A stretch of DNA of 64,000 nucleotides from Gammaproteobacteria bacterium. Lineage in GTDB: Bacteria > Pseudomonadota > Gammaproteobacteria > Steroidobacterales > Woeseiaceae. The notes below the pieces were generated by a model, which saw nothing but the letters and a program-made list of their open reading frames with translations, made no database searches and was not told where the DNA came from. Both the position numbers and the translations under genes were made by a program. Of this stretch, positions 60,948-64,000 are shown piece after piece (the first letter of the stretch is position 1; every line of letters starts with the position of its first letter). Location: positions 1 to 64,000 of the forward strand of contig JAOUGX010000003.1 in the NCBI GenBank assembly GCA_029865385.1, given 5' to 3'.

Positions 60948-61310
60948 ATGACCAATTTGATCAGGATTCTTTCCGCCACTGCCATCGTGCTCTTCGCTCA
61001 GATCATTTGGGCTTGCGAGTATCCCGCCAACATTTCAATTGCTAACGGGAGTACTGCGTCGAAGGATGAAATGGTGGCGAGCCAATCGGCTGTTAAGCAG
61101 TACGTTGCCGACATGGAAACGTATCTCACCTGTATTGTTGACGAGGAAAAATCAGCACGAGCTCTGATGGATGACATTGCGCCTGAGGAAGAAGAACAGC
61201 GCGAAGAAATGCTCAATAAGAAATACAATGCTGCTGTCGAGCAGATGGAAAAGGTAGCCGCCGACTTCAATAGCGAGGTGCAGGCATACAAGTCCAGGGA
61301 CGACACCTGA
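60948..61310 (+). CDS. Small secreted helical protein
   Basis: The 120-residue product starts at MTNLIRILSATAIVLFA, giving a signal peptide that ends near WACEYP. The mature part is acidic and helical, with DMETYLTCIVDEEKSARALMDDIAPEEEEQREEMLNKKYN. Two cysteines remain after export and may pair. I do not recognise the family. The 179 bp upstream are AT-rich and hold no other gene. Confidence 0.72.
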   Translation: MTNLIRILSATAIVLFAQIIWACEYPANISIANGSTASKDEMVASQSAVKQYVADMETYLTCIVDEEKSARALMDDIAPEEEEQREEMLNKKYNAAVEQMEKVAADFNSEVQAYKSRDDT

Positions 61311-61399
61311 CGATTGGGTCGCCGGTCCCACTCGAACCGATGAGCACCGGCTTTAAATGAAAAATCTGCAAGCGCTATTTCGATCTCGCAATTTCAAAT

Positions 61400-61621
61400 T
61401 CACAGGGAATCGATCTCTCGTTTGAGGTCATACCGATTCTCGGTAATGATTCTTTCCAGAACACGAATACGCTCTTCGAGTTGGTCGATCTTTTCCAGCG
61501 ATTCTTCAAGCTCGGGATCTACTTCCGATTTCTTTCTGCGGCGCTTGCATCTACCCTGAATTATATTTGCGCACAAGACAATGGCAATAATCGAAAGCAC
61601 AAAGATCTGGGTGCTGGACAT
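61400..61621 (-). CDS. PspB-like small membrane protein, end of psp operon
   Basis: The 73-residue product has an N-terminal membrane helix (IFVLSIIAIVLCANIIQ), a basic stretch (RCKRRRKKSE) and a C-terminal coiled coil (EESLEKIDQLEERIRVLERIITENR). Helix plus coiled coil is the layout of PspB, and the LEERIRVLERII segment resembles its end. It is the last gene after two pspC genes, 27 bp downstream, so I take it as an accessory member of the stress operon. Confidence 0.7.
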   Translation of the reverse strand: MSSTQIFVLSIIAIVLCANIIQGRCKRRRKKSEVDPELEESLEKIDQLEERIRVLERIITENRYDLKREIDSL

Positions 61622-61648
61622 TTTTGATCCTCTTACGTTCGCTCGTAA

Positions 61649-62035
61649 TTACAGTTTTCTGAATTCTTGATCGAGATTGAATCTCGACGACGTTACGTAG
61701 CGCTCGAGCGTGGCAAGCCGCCGATCCAGTGACTGGTATCGTCGTCGCACATCTCCCAGCGTCTGTGCCGGCGCGGCACGCACAGCTCGCCTGAATTCCG
61801 CGTCGTATGACGGCGGTTTCTTATCTTCGGAGGTTGCAGGAATCAGAAAGACCGCTCCAAAGTACGCTATCAAGGTAATAGGCATCGCCATAAAAAGAGA
61901 TATGACGGCGAGAACTCTTGTGGCCTTCAGGTTGAAGCCGAAATAGTCTGCAAGCCCGGCGCAGACCCCCGCGATCATCGCTCGATCCTTGCTGCGGGTA
62001 AATCGTCGCCGGGGATAGGAGTCAGCGTAACTCAT
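61649..62035 (-). CDS. PspC-domain membrane protein (second copy)
   Basis: The 128-residue product has a PspC domain: RFTRSKDRAMIAGVCAGLADYFG, then ATRVLAVISLFMAMP and a second helix. A C-terminal cytoplasmic helical tail (TLGDVRRRYQSLDRRLATLERYV) follows and is a likely contact for PspA or PspB. The start overlaps the upstream pspC-like gene by 4 bp. In the E. coli system PspC signals envelope stress with PspB. Confidence 0.88.
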   Translation of the reverse strand: MSYADSYPRRRFTRSKDRAMIAGVCAGLADYFGFNLKATRVLAVISLFMAMPITLIAYFGAVFLIPATSEDKKPPSYDAEFRRAVRAAPAQTLGDVRRRYQSLDRRLATLERYVTSSRFNLDQEFRKL

Positions 62036-62328
62036 GTTCGTCCCCAGTCTCGCTCCGTGTCTCGACGGCGCCAGAATTCATACTCTGCACGGCTTCCGGA
62101 ATAGACCAACGGCTTTTCCCTGAAAAGCAGGGTTGCGCCGATGTACAGCAGTACCGTTGCCCAGAAAAACACGATCAGGCAAACAAAAGCAATCAGCCTG
62201 ACTGTACCCACCCGGAAGTTGCAGAAATCCGCCAGTCCGGCGCACACACCAAAGACCCAGCCATTTTCCGGATCACGGTACAAGCCACGTGGGCGACCGC
62301 GGTCAATGTTCCAGGTTTCTCTGCTCAT
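62032..62328 (-). CDS. pspC: PspC-domain membrane protein (first copy)
   Basis: I start at MSRETWNIDRGRPRG, whose ATG overlaps pspB by 4 bp, giving 98 residues. It has GLYRDPENGWVFGVCAGLADFC, typical of PspC, then VRLIAFVCLIVFFWATVLLYIGATLLF as membrane segments. It lacks the long C-terminal helix of the second copy. Two PspC proteins in series suggest divided roles in sensing. Confidence 0.87.
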   Translation of the reverse strand: MSRETWNIDRGRPRGLYRDPENGWVFGVCAGLADFCNFRVGTVRLIAFVCLIVFFWATVLLYIGATLLFREKPLVYSGSRAEYEFWRRRDTERDWGRT

Positions 62329-62570
62329 AATTTCTTCCTCCACTCCGGTATTTCGCTGTCGAGTATGGTTTCCAGGGATTCCATCCTTTCCTCCAGCCTC
62401 TGTGACAGCTGCCAAAGATCTTCGAGCATTCTTTCATCGCCTCCGGATATCTCTCGTGCCTGTTTCCATTTGGTTATGAAATGCAGGACGATGAACAGTG
62501 GCGCCGGAATTGCTATGAATACAATTACAGCAATGGTAATAAGTTCGCCCAACGCCATCTCCAGTATCAA
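62325..62570 (-). CDS. pspB: Phage shock protein B
   Basis: The 81-residue product has one membrane helix (ELITIAVIVFIAIPAPLFIVLHF) and a cytoplasmic coiled coil ending ESLETILDSEIPEW, very close to the LESILDAEHPNW end of E. coli PspB. The start codon is uncertain: a TTG at 62570 overlaps the pspA stop by 4 bp, like the other junctions of the operon, while the ATG at 62558 has GGAG immediately adjacent, too close to act as ribosome site. Confidence 0.9.
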   Translation of the reverse strand: MILEMALGELITIAVIVFIAIPAPLFIVLHFITKWKQAREISGGDERMLEDLWQLSQRLEERMESLETILDSEIPEWRKKL

Positions 62571-63247
62571 TTCACGTCAGTTGATCGGTTGCCAGCCACG
62601 CGCTTCTTCAGATCACTCAATTCTCTCGCTACGGATTCTTCGGCCTCAAGGCCTGCGAACTCGTGATTCAGGTCTTTTGGCAATCCCAGGTCGTAGGCTT
62701 CGATACGCCCCTCGACATCGTCGATTCGCCGAGTGTATTGCTCGAACCTGACCATCGCGTCTTCTATCTGGTAGTCGTGAATTTTCTTGCGCGCCGCCAA
62801 TCTGCTCGTGGCCGTTTTGTGACGCGCCAGCAACGATTTCTGCCTGGCCTTGGCATCTTGAAGCTTGCTTTCCAGCCTTGCGATATCGTCATTCAGCTTC
62901 GCGAGCCCGTCATCGATCACCAGGTAATCCGATTTGATCAATTCCGCTGCACCTGTGACACGCGACTTTTCGACCAGAGCTGCCTTGGCCAGATCCTCGC
63001 GACCCTTGCGCAGTGCAAGTTCCGCCTTTCCTTCCCAATCTGCCTGCTCTCTCTCCATAGTCTCGAGCTTTCGATTGAGATCCTTCTTGTCCGCAATTGA
63101 CCGCGCGGCGGCCGATCGAACCTCGACCAGCGTGTCTTCCATTTCCTGGATCATTAGCCGGACGATCTTTTCCGGATCCTCGGCCTTGTCCAGGATCGCG
63201 TTGATATTCGAGTTCACGATGTCACTGAATCTCGTGAATATGCCCAT
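62567..63247 (-). CDS. pspA: Phage shock protein A
   Basis: The 226-residue protein is a PspA/IM30 coiled-coil protein. It begins MGIFTRFSDIVNSNINAILDKAEDPEKI, the amphipathic membrane-binding helix and conserved EDPEK turn, and continues as long helices rich in Lys and Glu. PspA forms ESCRT-III-like assemblies that protect the inner membrane and inhibits PspF when unstressed. It is first in the operon, with AGAGGATCAAG as ribosome site and a sigma-54 promoter just upstream. Confidence 0.95.
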   Translation of the reverse strand: MGIFTRFSDIVNSNINAILDKAEDPEKIVRLMIQEMEDTLVEVRSAAARSIADKKDLNRKLETMEREQADWEGKAELALRKGREDLAKAALVEKSRVTGAAELIKSDYLVIDDGLAKLNDDIARLESKLQDAKARQKSLLARHKTATSRLAARKKIHDYQIEDAMVRFEQYTRRIDDVEGRIEAYDLGLPKDLNHEFAGLEAEESVARELSDLKKRVAGNRSTDVN

Positions 63248-63283
63248 GACTTGATCCTCTTTGGTGAAAACTCACACGACATG

Positions 63284-63301
63284 TTGCATTATCTGTGCCA
63301 A
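63284..63301 (-). promoter_or_regulatory. Sigma-54 promoter of the psp operon
   Basis: On the minus strand TTGGCACAGATAATGCAA has GG at 63299-63298 and GC at 63287-63286 with exactly ten bases between, the -24/-12 pattern of RpoN promoters. Transcription would start near 63274, about 27 bases before pspA. The divergent pspF next door is the matching enhancer-binding activator; its sites should lie between 63302 and 63435. Confidence 0.85.
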
Positions 63302-63435
63302 TTGGCCGAGGCCTTCGTATGTACTTGTTTTATATTATTTTTTCTCGACTTCAGGGTCAGCGACATGCGTTCTCGAAGTAGTTTTTTTCGCCATTTAATG
63401 GTATTTTTCGCACTAACTTGACGGAAAAGACCAGT

Positions 63436-64000
63436 ATGGCCGAAAGACCAAACCAGACCATCATCGGCGAAGCCCCGGTTTTCCTGGAGATGCTCGAGCA
63501 CGTGTCACGAGCTGCCACGCTCAGCAAGCCGGTATTGGTTGTGGGCGAAAGGGGAACCGGCAAAGAACTCATTGCGGCCCGACTCCACTTCCTGTCGCCC
63601 CGCTGGGAAATGCCGCTGGTCAAAGTCAACTGCGCGGCTCTGACCGAGTCGATACTGGAATCCGAGCTGTTCGGTCATGAAGCCGGAGCATTTACCGGTG
63701 CTTCGCGGTCGCACATCGGACATTTCGAACGTTCAGACGGCGGTACGCTGGTTCTTGATGAATTGGCCACAATATCGTTGCGAATGCAGGAAAAAATCCT
63801 TCGTGTCATCGAATACGGAGAACTGCAACGCGTCGGTGGCAGCGATACTATTCAGGTTGATGTCCGAACGGTCGGTTCGACCAATGCGGACCTCAAGCTT
63901 CTGGCAGAGAAGGGTCAATTTCGCGAAGATCTTCTCGACAGGCTCGCCTTCGACGTCATCACAGTGCCGCCGCTGAGAGATCGACTGGAGGATGTACTGC
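63436..64000 (+). CDS. pspF: psp operon activator PspF (partial, runs off the window)
   Basis: The first 188 residues are present. They begin MAERPNQTIIGEAPVFLEML, like E. coli PspF, and carry a sigma-54 activator AAA+ domain: Walker A GERGTGKE, the sigma-54 contact GAFTGA, Walker B GGTLVLDELA, and FREDLLDRLAFDV, which resembles PspF closely. There is no receiver or sensor domain before the AAA+ part, as expected. PspF activates the divergent psp operon and is held back by PspA. Confidence 0.96.
   Translation, partial: MAERPNQTIIGEAPVFLEMLEHVSRAATLSKPVLVVGERGTGKELIAARLHFLSPRWEMPLVKVNCAALTESILESELFGHEAGAFTGASRSHIGHFERSDGGTLVLDELATISLRMQEKILRVIEYGELQRVGGSDTIQVDVRTVGSTNADLKLLAEKGQFREDLLDRLAFDVITVPPLRDRLEDVL

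Overview
The window looks like the chromosome of a gammaproteobacterium, probably an uncultured marine or sediment lineage (Woeseia- or Steroidobacter-like is my guess; a 16S or marker-gene check would decide). The reasons are a PspF/PspABC envelope-stress operon driven by a sigma-54 promoter, an enterobacterial-type gshA, a two-ACT-domain ilvA, REP palindromes of the gammaproteobacterial type and many tightly overlapping operons. Base composition is moderately GC-rich throughout.

Region 1 (about 250-8501) is a small integrative element sitting in a tRNA-Arg(UCG) gene. A 43-bp direct repeat, covering the tRNA from the anticodon loop to the 3' end, lies at 250-292 and 8459-8501. At the right end are a tyrosine integrase, an overlapping excisionase-like gene and a second recombinase of another type. 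The cargo is a three-gene leftward operon for exported proteins (LAS-type zinc peptidase, lipoprotein, Calx-beta protein) and a truncated XRE regulator. Both flanks carry extra fragments of the same tRNA, so the site has been used more than once.

Region 2 (8771-16509) holds a REP array, a DNA-3-methyladenine glycosylase, a lipoprotein/M48 protease/lipoprotein operon, a duplicated-domain secreted protein, a cysteine desulfurase-like enzyme, and an ECF sigma factor with a coupled small membrane protein.

Region 3 (16624-25599) is the most interesting part: a seven-gene leftward operon with nearly every junction overlapping. In order it encodes a fatty acid desaturase, a CarS-like CDP-lipid synthase, a PEP-synthase/rifampin-phosphotransferase-like enzyme, a UbiA-like membrane protein, a zinc-ribbon methyltransferase, a PlsC acyltransferase, and a thioester reductase fused to an APH/choline-kinase-like domain. 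Together these suggest synthesis of an unusual lipid that I cannot match to a known pathway.

Region 4 (25717-41322) contains a Tat-exported epimerase, a second REP array, a 2-oxoacid:ferredoxin oxidoreductase operon with its own NADPH/Fe-S partner, dihydroorotase plus proline iminopeptidase, an M16 protease, threonine deaminase, a class II aldolase, a candidate small RNA and two unrecognised coupled genes.

Region 5 (41643-56621) is mostly housekeeping and transport: a UvrD-type helicase, an alpha/beta hydrolase, an SLC13 permease with four RCK_C repeats, a quinone oxidoreductase, an SDR, a ferredoxin reductase, a tandem pair of membrane-anchored paralogues, a sulfotransferase-like protein coupled to a class IV aminotransferase, gshA, a DUF2845 protein and a bactofilin.

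Region 6 (56630-64000) is signalling: a receiver domain joined to a transmembrane/periplasmic module, a GGDEF-EAL protein, and the psp locus with two PspC proteins, PspB, a PspB-like extra gene, PspA and the divergent pspF, which runs off the window.
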